Made by a program: the position numbers and the translations under genes
Notes under the pieces: model-generated
What the model was told of the DNA's origin: nothing
Databases searched by the model: none
Seen by the model: only the letters and a program-made list of their open reading frames with translations
Assembly (NCBI GenBank): GCA_941918925.1
Contig: OW799237.1
Location: 71,169,626-71,233,625 of the forward strand
Length of the DNA: 64,000 bases
Source: Phyto melanocephala
Lineage: Eukaryota > Arthropoda > Insecta > Diptera > Rhinophoridae
Direction of reading: 5' to 3'
In this document: positions 1 through 12,160 of the stretch, piece after piece
How the letters are laid out: each line of letters begins with the position of its first letter
Position numbering within the stretch: position 1 is the first letter of the stretch

Positions 1-698
1 TGAATTATGAATTGTCATTTGATAGGTGAAATTAAATATTCAACAAAAATATGAAAATTAATACTAAGATTCACTAATTCAAATTTCATTCAATTGTAAC
101 ATAAATAGGAATTTTAAGTTACATAGTAGTATACCGATAAAGAGTGCTGATGATGAAATCGTAGCTGATTTCGAAAATGCATTCCACTCGGCTAATATCG
201 GAAATAATTTTTAGAAAGAATATTCCTAAAATGGTTACAATTTAATTTAATTTGAATTATAAAATTAAATAAAAAGAACAAATGAACTTAAGCCAAAATA
301 AAAAATGGTTCATATTTAACGTACTTTTCACTTTAAATGGACTTTTCATTTTACAATTTTACAGTACAACAATTGACACCCTAATGAGGTAAATATTTAC
401 ATTAATAGAAATTTTCATATTTCAAATTTCCATTATCGTTAGCAATATAACTTTAGTTTCGTTGCTAGTTATAAAATAAGGTATTCCAGAGGGCAACTGT
501 GGACTAAAAGCTGTAAATTCTTCTGTAAATTTTTTTTATTGTTCTATTTGCAATCTATTTTACTATCAAAATAATGAGTAAGTTTTATGATTTTCAAATA
601 ACATACATATATTGAGTTTCCTAAAACTCAAAAAATAAAGTAAATTGATAAAGAATTTTACTCTCATAATTAAAAATTGAAAAATTAAATAAATTTTT
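1..698. other. AT-rich stretch without gene; one repeat-core copy
   Basis: No coding region is supported. Positions about 140-205 hold one copy of a conserved core (motif GCTGATGATGAAATCGTAGC followed by TTTCGAAAATGCATTCCACT) that recurs, inverted or direct, near 19262-19325, 63410-63465 and 63848-63912. It is therefore a dispersed repeat rather than a gene. Confidence 0.6.
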
Positions 699-1085
699 CT
701 ATTTTCGGAAGGGTAGGTCAAGTACGTGTGGTCTTTTAAGTCTCTGGATTTTATTGCTATCATATAACAGGTTTATTGCTAACACATTGGAATGACTACT
801 TAGTCTATTTAGGAATCTTTCACTGAAGTTATTTATCTCGTCTTTGACCATTAAAATTCGAAGATCTCTGTGTATTTTTTTGTTGCTGATACACCACGGC
901 GCACTTGCTAAAAGTTTGAGGGTTTTGGACTGGTATCTCTGTAGTATCTCAACATTAGAATTACTTGTAGTTCCCCAAAGTTGGTTGCCATATGTCCATA
1001 TCGGTTTCAATATTGTTTTTTATAGCAGGATCTTATTTTCTAAGCTTAAGCTTAAGCTTGATCTGGGGCCCAATAGCCAAAACAT
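699..1085 (-). pseudogene. jockey-like non-LTR retrotransposon, reverse transcriptase C-terminal relic
   Basis: The minus strand reads LKPIWTYGNQLWG, then APWCISNKKIHRDL, then LKRPHVLDLPFRK. These are hallmark phrases of the C-terminal end of jockey-clade polymerases (thumb and tail after the RT palm). The frame continues upstream to about 1085 (LLGPRSS...ENKILL) but meets an in-frame TAA where the family usually has tyrosine. An AGCTTA hexamer is expanded three times (Ser-Leu repeats). The 5' part, including the YADD palm motif and the endonuclease, is absent, so this is a dead 5'-truncated copy. No poly-A tail or target duplication was resolved. Confidence 0.75.
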
Positions 1086-2700
1086 TTTTCCATATTAAAA
1101 TTTTTTTTATATTAAAATTTATAATTTTATGAAATAAATAAAATCAAAGGTAAACAATTTTAAACTTAGAGTTTTTTTTTATTTTAAGTTACGCGTTTTT
1201 CTCTGTTTTAGTGCTTTTTAAAATTTTAAAGTTGACAATGGTGCTCTTAAGAGGGCGGCTTCAATAGCGTACCATGAAATTAATTGATGAAACGTTTTTA
1301 AAAAGGTAATAAATAAAGATTTTGTTTGCTTTAGTTATTAAATTTTAATGCCGTTTCAGATGGTATAAATATATATGCTCTGATCTTTGTGTTAATGAAA
1401 GAAATATTTAAAATTGATGTGCACCGTAGTATATAATTTGTCGTTTAATTATAAATAAACAAATAAATAATAAATAAGAATTAATTAATGTATGAAACTA
1501 TCCTGGAGTGATAGTAGAAATAGTTTAAAAATAAACAAAAAAATAAAAACATTTTAAAGGGTGCAGCACTGTTAACTTTTCTCCAAGTTAAATCGTAATT
1601 TCAAAGATAAACCTTATCTCAAAATTCTTTTTCATATATTCCCTGTATATATAATTTATTATAAAAATATACGTATAAAATATCGTTAATTTTTTTATTA
1701 ATAGAGAATTTTTCATAAATATTTTAGTTTGTAGGAAATTTAAATAAATTTATTATTCACCGAAAAAATGAATAAATTTTCCAATTATTTAACAAAAAGC
1801 ATAAAGAAAAAGAAAGCTGAGAAGCTGTTATAACAATTATTTAACAAAAGTTAAAATGTTGTAAACATTTAAAAATTTCGTAAACTTTATGAGGTCTGTG
1901 AGCCCAGATGAACATGATGTGTTTTTTATGTTTTTTTTCCAATTTATCAATAATTTGGTGTAGAAAATAAAGATTCATTTTATCTTTTATCTTTTTCAAC
2001 AAAACGACGAAAACAAAAATAATACAACAACAGGTTTTTGTTATTGTATTATTACCATTGTTGTTGTTAAGTATTAAGTTAAAAGACATCTACGAAGAAA
2101 TTTCTCTACAGATTTTAACTACCCAAATGGAGAAACTTACTTTGTGCCACAAAACTATGTTCAATCAAGATGCGTTGCATATGAATACTTTGATGCTGAC
2201 GAAGTAGTTATATTTCTTAATGTGTACTTCACAGCAATGGTTCTCAAATAAAAGTCTAAGACTCCTAGTGTTACCGTTATTTGAGGAAAACTTTTTTAAA
2301 AGGATTGGTTTGAAGTTTCTTGGTTAAAGGCACAGTCACAATAAAAATGCTGCTTAAAAATTAGGAGAAATACTAAACATCCAGATAATAAGTTCGAACT
2401 AAAACAACTAGTCATTTTATTTACTCGGGTAATTAAAATTCGCCAAAATTAAAGCAGAAATCTTCTTGAATTTAACTAAAAAACGGAAAACACTGTGACT
2501 GCAAAACTAAATAAAAAATGCACGCTTTTAATTTGATTCGTAACAGTTACATTTATTTATCACACAAAAGAGTAAATAAATTAAAATGCAGGCTGGATGG
2601 GATAAGCTCATTGAAAGATTTTTTTTTTAATCATAAACTAAAATTTTTGAATCGAATGTAAATAATAATGTTTTCGTATCGATGAAACCAATTTTGTTTC
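1086..2700. other. AT-rich sequence, no gene seen
   Basis: Only short chance open frames occur here. No splice-bounded conserved exon, RNA gene or clear repeat boundary was recognised. Confidence 0.5.
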
Positions 2701-2705
2701 AAAGG

Positions 2706-2862
2706 CCATTAACAGACGGACAGAGGAACGGACAAGCTAGATCGTCATAAAATGAAGTCCCGATTTAGAATATATATTTTATGGGGTTTCAAATAGATAT
2801 TTCGATGTGTTACAAACGGAATGACAAAATGAGTATACCCCCTGGTATACTGGTATAAAACA
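2706..2862 (-). repeat. DINE-like family B, 5'-end fragment
   Basis: The segment ends in the signature ACAGACGGACAG, ATATATTTTATGGGGT, CGATGTGTTACAAACGGAATGACAAAAT and TATACCCCC. It matches in reverse complement the left end of the longer copy at 56064-57868. The mariner relic at 2885 abuts it directly. Confidence 0.6.
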
Positions 2863-2884
2863 GCGTTCTTTGAGAAACGTTTTT

Positions 2885-3385
2885 CCAGTGTTTTATCGCG
2901 AGATTTTGTTTAGTAATGAAGAACATTTCTGGTTCAATGGATACGTTAATAAACAAAATTATCGGATTTGGGCTGATTAACAACCCGAAGAGTACAAATA
3001 GATAAATTAAAAATGGTGCGGTTCATGGGCTAGTGGAATCATGGGTCCACATTTCTTTAAAAATTTGGTAATTTGGTAACCGTAAATGGTAACCATTATC
3101 GCACCATGTAAATGGGCTATGTGTTCCTAAAATTTCAGCGCATGATCTCTTTGTAAAACAAAGAACTTGTTGAGAAATCATTTTGATTAGCAATTAATTT
3201 TTTGGACTATGAGATCTTCAGGAATAAGCCAGCTTTGGAAGCCAATATTACTCATAATATTCGCAAGATACCAGTTGCTATGCTCAAAGGAGTTACTTAA
3301 AATTGGACCTTTCGAAAGGACCACCTAAGATGTAGTCGTGGCCAACTTTTGCATGATATAGTTTTTAGATCGAAAAACCTAATCT
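2885..3385 (+). pseudogene. mariner-like transposase relic
   Basis: The plus strand carries recognisable mariner transposase phrases. These are ILFSNEEHFWFNGYVNKQN, then KWCGSWASGIMGPHFFKN, then VTVNGNHYRTM, and later LDYEIFRNKPALEANI and SRGQLLHDIVF. They fall in the family order (second catalytic Asp region, VNGxxYR, third Asp region LDYFLWG, C-terminal RGGHLxDIIF). Several stops and frame changes interrupt them, the block between about 3120 and 3200 is degenerate, and the N-terminal helix-turn-helix half is missing. It is a decayed, non-functional copy. Confidence 0.75.
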
Positions 3386-3562
3386 ATTTGGATTTTAAGT
3401 TTAAAGCTGTTCACAAGTAAAAAGGCCCTAACTCGTATTATTTCGAAATTCATTTTTTCAGTTTCACACCTTTCTACTTGTGACAATCGATATATTTATT
3501 ACTATTTACTTGTATAAGGTCCCACTGTGCGATATTTTTTAATATAGAAAATATTTGTTTTA

Positions 3563-3964
3563 GGGCCATTATTACAACTTGCCGACAAAGTTAGTGTTAA
3601 TAAAAGGTAACTTTTGTTAACGTGAGCAATAAACTGACCGTTAAGTATATTTCGTTATTACAACCTGCCTGTAAAATAAATTGTATTTTTTTTTAAATAT
3701 GGCAGCACCAAAGCAAACGTTGAACAAATTAATTAGTTTTTTAAAAACAAAGTGGCAACGACAAGCAAATAGTAAACAATTCCCTTATACGGTAGAAAAT
3801 ATGGTAACTTTTAATTATAAACCTCACGTTAAAAGTTAAAGGTACAGTGATCTTCCCTTTAACTTATCGGACACTTTTAGGTTAAAGTGAAGTTGTAATA
3901 ACGAATTAGTTATCTGTCCGATAACATCCTAACTTTAGTTATCAGTAAGTTATAATAATGGCCC
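3563..3964. repeat. Harbinger-type MITE with TTA target duplication
   Basis: This 402-bp element starts GGGCCATTATTACAACTT and ends with the matching inverted sequence AAGTTATAATAATGGCCC. The flanking TTA at 3560-3562 and 3965-3967 is a 3-bp target duplication. A TWA duplication and GGGCC-type ends fit the PIF/Harbinger superfamily. There is no coding capacity. Confidence 0.65.
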
Positions 3965-4830
3965 TTAGTCTTGTAAGTAATAAAATATATCGAAATAAAA
4001 CTGTAATATTCTTCTAATTTTATTTTAATTATACATTTTTATAGTTAGTCACATCTTTAAGCATAAAGTTAATATTTCGATCGCGCTGGTTGAAAATTTC
4101 TTAATGAAATCGTGCTGCAAGACCTTATGGGAACCACTGCTTTAGCCCATGAATGAATGAATCGAAAAAGCTCTTTAATGCTGTCAATGCATCCATAAAA
4201 AGTTGTTGAATATAAACATTTGTATTTAATACGTTTTGAAATGCTTATCTGAGTGTTTAGTGCACCTCTTTCGAAAATATCGTATAGAGTTTACTTCTTT
4301 TCCAACAAAAGCTTATGTATGTTAAGTTACAGACAGATACACCTGATTTGTTTTTTCTTTTTGCATTGAATTTGGGTTTTGATAAAATTTGTATAAAAAA
4401 AACAAATACTCGTATTATTGAGTATAATTCTTTTCAAACTTCAATGGACCTTAAAGATTGTAATGATCAAACATAAGCGATGCTCATTATAAATGGTGTT
4501 TCAGTTGTAATGTGACTGCCAACCTAAATGAAAGTATAAATGTACAGTTAGTGTCAAATGTAAACAAGCACCATTGGGGAAATAATGTAAAATTTAATTT
4601 GTATTGTTACTTTTTAAATTTATTTGTTGAACTTTTTGCTTAACACTAATAAATTAGTTATAATTAATTTTATTTTTAAGTTTATTGTCTTATTTATATA
4701 AAAAAATTTGTGTTATACAAACTATTACAGCCAAAGCTTATTTTTGGTCCAACAAATTATTATTCTTTTAATGACGTTGGCCTTTATTAATAAGTCAAAT
4801 ATTATCTTTTCAAAATCATGCATTTGCAAC
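3965..4830. other. AT-rich sequence, no gene seen
   Basis: No coding exon, RNA gene or bounded repeat was recognised in this stretch. Confidence 0.45.
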
Positions 4831-4834
4831 AGTA

Positions 4835-6463
4835 ATTTCGGACGAAGTTGACAGATGAAAAGAAAGTACGTTTAAAAAGATAAATAAAACTTTTGAAAGA
4901 AATCCAATATGAAGATTTAGAACAATAACACTATTTACACTATTCTAAACTCCATTTGACAGTATAAGTAGGACTTGAACATTAAAAGAAAACCTGGAAC
5001 AGGAAGAGAAACAGTTCGTAACAGATATTGGAAAGGCAAAAGAAGTCGAACAACTCTCACTTTGATCCGAAAAGAAGCCTGTAATTTTAAATGTTTTGAT
5101 TTTTTTGTGCGCAGACCCAAAGCTGATGCTGGGTTAAAGTCAGTGCGGTAAAAAAAAATTAGAAGCAATACAAAGAGCAAAACAATTTTGGTAAAATTTT
5201 TTAAAAAATATACCGGTTGTATTGTGTATGATGAAACTTATGTTTCAACTGGCAGACTTTTATTAACTTCCTGGTCAAGATTTTGATGTAACTGATGGAC
5301 GAGGTAATTTTCAAGAACAATATCGGACAAACAACCAAACAAAATTCCCCAAGAAGTTTCATGTGTGGCAAACCATTTACAGCTGTGGCAAAACAAGCCC
5401 ATCATTTGTGACATCAGGCACGATAAACACCGAATTCACTATAAGGCAGACACTGATAATGTTGCTCAGATCTACAGGCATTTAATAAAGGGTCTGCCAT
5501 CTAACGTTTTTTTTTTTCAACTAGTGCTTATTTCGTGAATGGTAAGGTAACACTTAGCTCATGTCTGATTTGGCAGATAATTAGTTTTATCCTTCCGCTG
5601 AACGTTTATGGTTGTGTATACGCTTGAACAACGCTGGGAAATATTGTGACATTACTTGGGCCGATTTTGCCAAAAAAAATCATCTTTTCAGATGACGCTC
5701 ATTTTAATATTGGCGGGTATGTAAACAAGCAAAATTGTCGCATTTGGGGCACAGAAAACCCGCACGCATACATTGAAAAGCCGATACACCCAAAACGAGT
5801 CACTGTTTGGTGCGGATTTTGGTCCAGAAGCATAATTGGGCCATTTTTCTTCGAAAATGGGCAAGGAGTGGCCGTAGTCAATGGCGATCGTTATCGGGCC
5901 ATGTTGAACGAATTTTTGTTCACAAAAATTTAAGAGGAGGATATTGGCAACATTTGGTTTCAACAGGACGGTGCTACGTGCCACACAGCGGAAGCTACAC
6001 TTTTTTTATAGCATTTTCAAAAAAAAAAGTTATTTGGTGGACCCCATATATATTACGGAAAGATTGCAAAACTACTTTTACCATTCTTAAAACAGCACAG
6101 AGTGCCTTTATATTTTTAACCCGATTTGGCATCATGCCTCTATAAAAAAAGGACGTTTGCGGCAAATGTAATAAAACCACAAGGGACAAATTCATTAAAC
6201 TGTTCAAATCTTCGACCTGTGGAAAGGCATTGGGCACTTGTAAAAAAAAAAAAATTAAAAATATAGGAAAGGTATCCCAAGAAATGTCCAATTATATGCA
6301 TAAGTGGAACACCTCGTCTAAAAAGATAACGAAAGCAACTATAACATCTTTAATGGGAGAATTTCTGGAAAAAGTGGATAAATTTATAAATACCGATCAA
6401 TATGCCAATATTTTCAAGTTTAAAAAATTTGTGCAATATTTAAATAAATTCACGTATTTTTGA
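4835..6463 (+). pseudogene. ITmD37E-like (Tc1/mariner superfamily) transposase relic, interrupted
   Basis: In pieces on the plus strand one reads an N-terminal part (KRKPGTGRETVRNRYWKGK) and then the first catalytic Asp region CIVYDETYVS. Next come GQDF-type and TDGRGNFQEQYR, then KKFHVWQTICSCGKTSPSF and TSGTINTEFTIRQ. After a break come LLPFLKQHRVPLYF, PDLASCLYKK, NCSNLRPVERHWALVK and a C-terminal basic tail. This order matches ITmD37E/D37D-type transposases known from Diptera. Frameshifts and stops are frequent. The coding sequence is split between about 5500 and 6010 by an unrelated mariner fragment (separate entry), which marks it as the older element. Confidence 0.7.
5510..6005 (+). pseudogene. 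mariner transposase fragment nested in the ITmD37E-like element
   Basis: The left part reads MVVYTLEQRWEI, a mariner N-terminus. An internal deletion then leads into ILPKKIIFSDDAHFNIGG, YVNKQNCRIWG, HPKRVTVWCGFWS, IIGPFFFENGQG and VNGDRYRAML. After a frame change comes NIWFQQDGATCHTAEAT. These are the first and second catalytic Asp regions of mariner. The last third, including the third Asp, is missing here. A fragment with that missing part and the same family style lies at 54850-55150 on the other strand. Deletion and frameshift make it inactive. Confidence 0.75.
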
Positions 6464-6469
6464 GAATTT

Positions 6470-7518
6470 TTATATTTTTTAGTTAAAGTTTTTATTTAAC
6501 TTAATACAAGTATTACTTTTCTCTGACTCACTCCTTCTATTATAGAGTTAAGTCTAGTTACATTTTATTTTTTTAATGGTAATTTTTTGCAATAGTTTTT
6601 CATTATCAATCTAGTTGATTTGCTAAGTCTAGTACGTGCTTTAAAAAGTATTTATTTTTATGTTTCTAAAACAAATAATCAAAAAAACAATCTTAAGGCC
6701 AGCTTTTACTTGAGAAACATTTCAGTTCCTTATTGATGTATGCCTGTTTACTTTATTTCATTTACAGATAATAAGTCCTAAATATGTATGTGCAAAAATA
6801 TGCTTTTAAAAATAAAATATGTACGAAATAAATCATTGTTATAATGCATTACAATGTGTATTTTTAATTGCCACGAATATTACTTCTTTTGTATGCTGTA
6901 AGATTATTACTGATTTAGTTTAGGCTAACAAATTCGATAGACATGAAGACATGATTTTAAATTGCAATTAAGACATCTCTTAATTGTGTTTATTTAGTCT
7001 TTAATTTATTTAAGTTTTATTGTAAGTAGCAAAAATTACAATAAAGTGAGCAGCCAAATTTAAACTAATCAACCACAAACAAATAAATGTTAAACTATTT
7101 ACATAAAAGAAGAACGCTAACTCAGTAAACAAATTATGTACTAATAAGTCAAATCTTCTTCTTTATAATTTTTTCAAAAACAGTCCTCCCTCACAAAACG
7201 TCTAGCTTTTCAATTCTAATCAACATTGTTTGTTCGTTCCATATGAAGCTTGTCGTCAGAGTTAATTTACAATCATGAAAATGTAAATAAAGTTGAGAAT
7301 TAAATTCAATGAATAAATTGCAGCTTAAACGACCAAAAAATACACATAAAGTGAAGAAAAAGAAAACAAAATTATTATAAAATCTACGAGAATAAGTTGT
7401 TGTAGTTGTATCTACGATTTTTTTTTTTAACTTAAAAGCAGCACTCACTTGTAGTTGTTACGAACACACTGTTAGACACTGTTTAAGAGTATTAAATAAA
7501 AACGAATTCTTTAGTGCC
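6470..7518. other. AT-rich sequence, no gene seen
   Basis: No conserved protein, RNA gene or repeat boundary was recognised. Confidence 0.45.
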
Positions 7519-7947
7519 CGGTGGCGAATTTGAGCGACAGCGTCATAATGACATTTTCATCAATGAGTCATTGTCACAGAATCAGTATCAAGTTGAAATT
7601 TGCACAAAATTATCGTAAATGAAAATTTCATTGATGAATCTACGTGACAATGACACAAACATCATTGAAGGGTCACTATACTTATGAAAGTTGAAACTTA
7701 GCAGCATTTTATGTTATAAGTCCATAACAGCACATAAGAGTGCGCCTATGAATCATGATGATATTCCTTGTTGGGACTCATTAATACGCAGAGACCTACG
7801 AGACAAAATCAACTGTAGTTATCTATGAATGTTTGAACATTAACTTTAAAAATCCATATATGACTCCAAGAAAGAATTAGTATTTGTTATCGATGGCTTT
7901 ACAATTTCGACGTTTGTCACGATGAATCATGATGACGTTCGCCACCG
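7519..7947. repeat. putative short TIR element (MITE-like)
   Basis: CGGTGGCGAA at 7519-7528 is exactly inverted at 7938-7947 (TTCGCCACCG). The interior is rich in GTCATTGTCA/TGACAATGAC-type imperfect palindromes. No open frame and no convincing target duplication were found, so the boundaries are tentative. Confidence 0.4.
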
Positions 7948-8324
7948 AGTAGAGGCGCTCACAAAATTAAAGTTTTCCTTATTTTTATATACAGATAAAG
8001 AACAGCTTAATGAGAAGTTTACAACATTTTTTTAAACTTATTACAAAAGAATGATGATACATGTTGTCAGTAACAATGATTTAAACACACAATTGTCATA
8101 TGGGGAATGATCATTTTATATCCTCCACCAATGACGGCAAGGATATGCAAAGTTTTGTCCTTCCGTTTTGCTTTGTTCATGTGTTAATCGAAATTAATTT
8201 TTTCAAGCCCCCATATGTGGTATTAAACCTTTGGAAATAATCAGAAAACTTAGTCAATAGTACTCGGACCTATGAAAAATGTACCCAGAAATTTGGACCA
8301 ACGGCAAACGCTAAAAAAACATCC

Positions 8325-8895
8325 CTATATCATTAGGGACCCGCCGCCATGTTTGATCAAACTCTTTAATCAGACCACAGCACGTTGTTGCAATTTTTGC
8401 GACTTTGGTGTTGTCTGGCAAATTGTAACCTTTTTTGTATATTTTTTTTGACTTAAAACAAGTACTGACCTTGGACTTCGCCTCATAAGTCCAGCCTTTT
8501 GGAGCCTGTTTCTTATAGTACGGCTTGTTACTGGAGCATCTAGTATATTTTTAAGTTTTTTATCAAAACGCGTGAACGTTTTCCTCTTTCTTCCTCTAGT
8601 TTCGATACTTTTGTATAGTGAATCACGTTAAATACTTTCTGCCGTATTTATAACAAATATTTTAGGTTTTTTAAAGGCATATTTGACAAATGTTGTAGAG
8701 AAATTTGACAAATGTTGAAGAGAAATTTGTCAAATAAGCCTTCAATAAACATAAAGTATTTGTTATGAATATGGTAGTTTATGTTTAGAACACTTCTTTA
8801 CTTGGGCTATTTTTCCAAGTGATAAGCCATCAGATTTTAACTTAAGGATAACAGTTCTTTCATTATCAGTGGTATGAACACCTCGACCTATTTTT
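8325..8895 (-). pseudogene. Tc1-like transposase relic
   Basis: On the minus strand the segment begins with DNERTVILKLKSDGLSLGKIA, typical of the Tc1 helix-turn-helix. It then has a TRGRKRKRS-type GRPR hinge and KRLQFARQHQS followed by NVLWSDE-like sequence, which is the approach to the first catalytic Asp, and SNMAAGP. Stops and frameshifts are scattered throughout. The catalytic second half of a Tc1 transposase is missing. Inactive relic. Confidence 0.7.
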
Positions 8896-9239
8896 TTAAA
8901 AGATTTAAAACATACACTCAACACGAAATGTTCTAAAACATATTATTTTAACTCAATTTTTACCACTTCAAATATTGCATGTTAAAGTTTCTTTATTTTA
9001 AATTTCAACACGATTTTAGAAAAACGTTACTATTAACGTTTCCAGCTAAATTACGAATTTTCTTACTTTTTCCTGAAAACTAATAAATTAGAAAAAAAGA
9101 AAGCAATAAAGTAAAGTAATAAAAGTAAAATATTAAAATCCCGTTACATTAGCAAGGATTTGATAGTGATTTCCAACAATAAAAGTTCATTACGAAAAAG
9201 TATTTGTGGTTTCCATAATCAGGTTATTTAAGATGATTA

Positions 9240-9612
9240 GCTGATTGGGCTAAATCATCCGATCCTAGAGTTGGGGCTGCCAACAACCGCTAGGCCGGTG
9301 AACCGTTAGACGGTTAAAAACAGCCGAGTTTCAGTGAGGGATTGTCGTCGGGGGTCACCTAGTTTCCAGAGACGCATTGTTGTTATTCTGCACTCTGGAT
9401 ACTCGATACTGTACGCCTTCTCATATTGGCTGTCATCAAACGGGTGTCTGAGTGACATTACCCGGGAACACTTGGTCTTAGACCGGAAGTCGTGAGATGC
9501 TTGGGAACTTCGAAACAGTGGAATCGCTTCTTGCTATCCTCAAGGATTGCAGACAGAGAGCTTTCAACCTCTGCGAAAGACCCCGTTCCCCAATATGGCC
9601 CTATGCTCCATA
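9240..9612. other. GC-rich island, unidentified (possible retrotransposon fragment)
   Basis: Base composition changes abruptly to near-balanced GC in an otherwise very AT-rich window, starting about GATTGGGCTAAATCATCC and ending about GGAGTCACGGG. Open frames exist on both strands but none contains a motif I recognise. The compact GC-rich block resembles untranslated or coding remnants of non-LTR elements, but this is a guess. It ends in a TATACATGTATA-type palindrome. Confidence 0.4.
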
Positions 9613-10578
9613 TAGGAGTCACGGGAAATAATATACATGTATATACATGTATACGAAAAAGTATACAATATTTTAATGATGAACTAGTAATTGTTTCTAT
9701 TATTTTTTCCAACACTGTAGGTACCAAAATATACTGGCATAGCTATAAATAACTTAAATAAATACAAAAATATATTTTTTTTAATTTTTAGAATAAATTT
9801 AAATAATTTTTCAGAATATAGGCAAGTATTTTAAGTCTTAATTAACTTTCGGACATACGTATTTAAAGTTCATATTTTGATGATTTTTTTTATATACTAT
9901 ATTTTCCATAGCTAGCATTACGGTCAATGAAAACAATTACCGCATCATGATCAATAATTGTTTGTTTAAAAATATAAATGGATATGACCGGTCGAAATCA
10001 AAATGTTGATAATCAAGCAACAGTTGGCGCCAACGAGGCCAATATTTTTGTGACATACGGCCAGAAATTCTTGAAATAGTTCCCCAAAATCCAAAATGAG
10101 CTTCGTTCAAAAGAGCCCGATAGCCATATACCCTAAATCAATTTCAAACGTTAATGTCATGTGCTGATTTTTCAAATAAAAATTTTTCTTCATTAAAACT
10201 TACATTTGGTACAATATTAATTTACGACTCCATAACCATCTTTTGTTAATATTCTGAAATGAAATTCAGCAAAATTGTGCTATAACTTTCTAAGATATGA
10301 GCATATAAAAACGACTGTCTCCGTTTTTTTACTATAACAATTGACATTTAAGCCCTAGGATAATTTACAGACACAGTTGTTACTATTTATTGATACAAAA
10401 TGTCTTTAAAGTTATTCAAATCTGACAAATCTGTCAGTAATCGGCAAAGTTATAGGCAAAAATAATTTGAAAAAAATATATATTTTTTTTAATAAATCAA
10501 ATTACTAAAGCTGTTAAGTAATTTTTGAACACGCTAAAGACACCAAATTACAAGACGTAGTCTCGCAAATTATTGTGA
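9613..10578. other. AT-rich sequence with a DINE-like fragment
   Basis: No gene was seen. Around 10245-10340 the text GAAATTCAGCAAAATTGTGCTATAACTTTCTAAGATATGAGCA resembles the interior of the DINE-like copies at 16250 and 50126, so a decayed fragment is present. Confidence 0.4.
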
Positions 10579-10788
10579 AAGGCTATAATAAACGGCATGT
10601 TTTTTACATCCGACTTGTCAAATTTCACACTAAATACTAAAGTCGCTTAATACGAACATATCGTGTGTTACGTTTAAAACGTAAAAAACATGTGTTGAGA
10701 CATCCGATAAAATTTTAATTAAAACAAATACAAATTTCTCGCAAATTTTAAAGTCAGATGTAAAAAACATGCTGTGTATTATTGCCTT
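10579..10788. repeat. MITE-like element with ~30-bp terminal inverted repeats
   Basis: AAGGCTATAATAAACGGCAT at the left and, in reverse complement, AAGGCAATAATACACAGCAT at the right both continue into GTTTTTTACATC(C/T)GACTT. The 210-bp unit has no coding capacity. Confidence 0.55.
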
Positions 10789-11597
10789 AAGGAAACCTAA
10801 TCAATCGTTTCATAGCAAACTGCGATATAAGCACAAAAAAAAAACAATACTAAACCATTAAAAAGTTTAAATCCAATATGGCGTCTGTAACAACATGGCG
10901 GATAATTTTTTTCTTAGCCTCATTTTTATGGGTGTTAAAGGGCTTGCCTATAGTTGACAGTTAACTATGAAAAAAAAAAAAAAATTAAAATCAAGGATAG
11001 CGTCGTAAATAAGAAAGAAAATTAGCATTTTTTAAATTTTAAGTTCCAGCTGGTATCAAAATACCGTATATGAGATGGGATATATCTTAAGTTTAACACT
11101 TACAGTTTTATGTTTTTTTAGTGTATTTATGTATTTTATTTACAGAATTTTGTCCAAAAATATTATACACATACCATATGTTCTTACATTCTTATAGTCA
11201 CAAAGTGTAGTGTATTTGATTCGAATCTTTAATATACAATTATTCACTTAACGTTTGTTTGCGTTACCGTTTTCCCTTCTATGTGTTTACACGCAATTTG
11301 CACATAATATTTAATCAAAATTATGGCACGCAATAGTTTAAATGAAGCAAAAGCTCTGCCAGCATCATCAGTATATCTGTGATTATTATTAAGTTACAGA
11401 ATGTCTGGTATACAAATTAGAAAAACATATAAAATTATTGAGTTTTTTTTTATTTTAACTTATATTAAATAAATGAACTAAAGTACGAAGAAGACGAGAC
11501 AACATGAGAACGAATTAATTAAAAATAATTAAGAAATAGTTTGTTCGTACTAACTGGCATAAAAATACATGTAATTTTACATTTTCTTTGTGTTAGC
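10789..11597. other. AT-rich sequence; one 'AAGGGCTTG' repeat unit
   Basis: No gene was seen. Positions 10855-11010 contain the pattern AATCCAATATGGCGTC ... TTAAAGGGCTTGCC ... GTTAACTA, which recurs at 18900-19190 and, inverted, at 62270-62350. Confidence 0.4.
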
Positions 11598-12160
11598 ATC
11601 CCACTTGACCTCAGATTATTTGTTCTAAGTTCTTATCGATCATATTTATAAGACTTTTAAATAATATTTGGTGATTTTGCACGGTGTCCTTAATTAAAAT
11701 TTTGTAATGAGATAACGTCAAAAATACGACTGTTGTGAACAGCCCCTCATAGCTAAGAGTGAAATTTTGAATATATGGAAATCAGCTGATACAAATTTAA
11801 AAAAACAACTATTAAAATATTTATTTAAAAATGTTTTGTGGCTCTCTTGTCCACGAAAACCACAGATATATCATTATAGGACACCTTGCAAATCTACTAA
11901 TGGCATTCTTGTTTGGCAACAGAAGACAAATGATTTTTATTTTATTAATATCGCGATTGTAAGTTTTTCGAATATTTTTCTGTGAAAAGGTAATCACTAA
12001 ACATGTGATGAATTAAAGTGCAAAACGTGGATTCGTATCAAAGCTGGTGCAAATATTTTTTTTTATTATTAATATTACAATATATTAATTAATTCCACGA
12101 AAAATATAAAGCAATCTGTTGAATGAAATCCTTTTTTTATAGGTTGTGGTCAAGTGGGAT
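11598..12160. repeat. putative TIR element
   Basis: ATCCCACTTGACCTCA at the left end is mirrored by TGTGGTCAAGTGGGAT at the right end. The interior is AT-rich with no supported gene. No target duplication was resolved. Confidence 0.4.
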
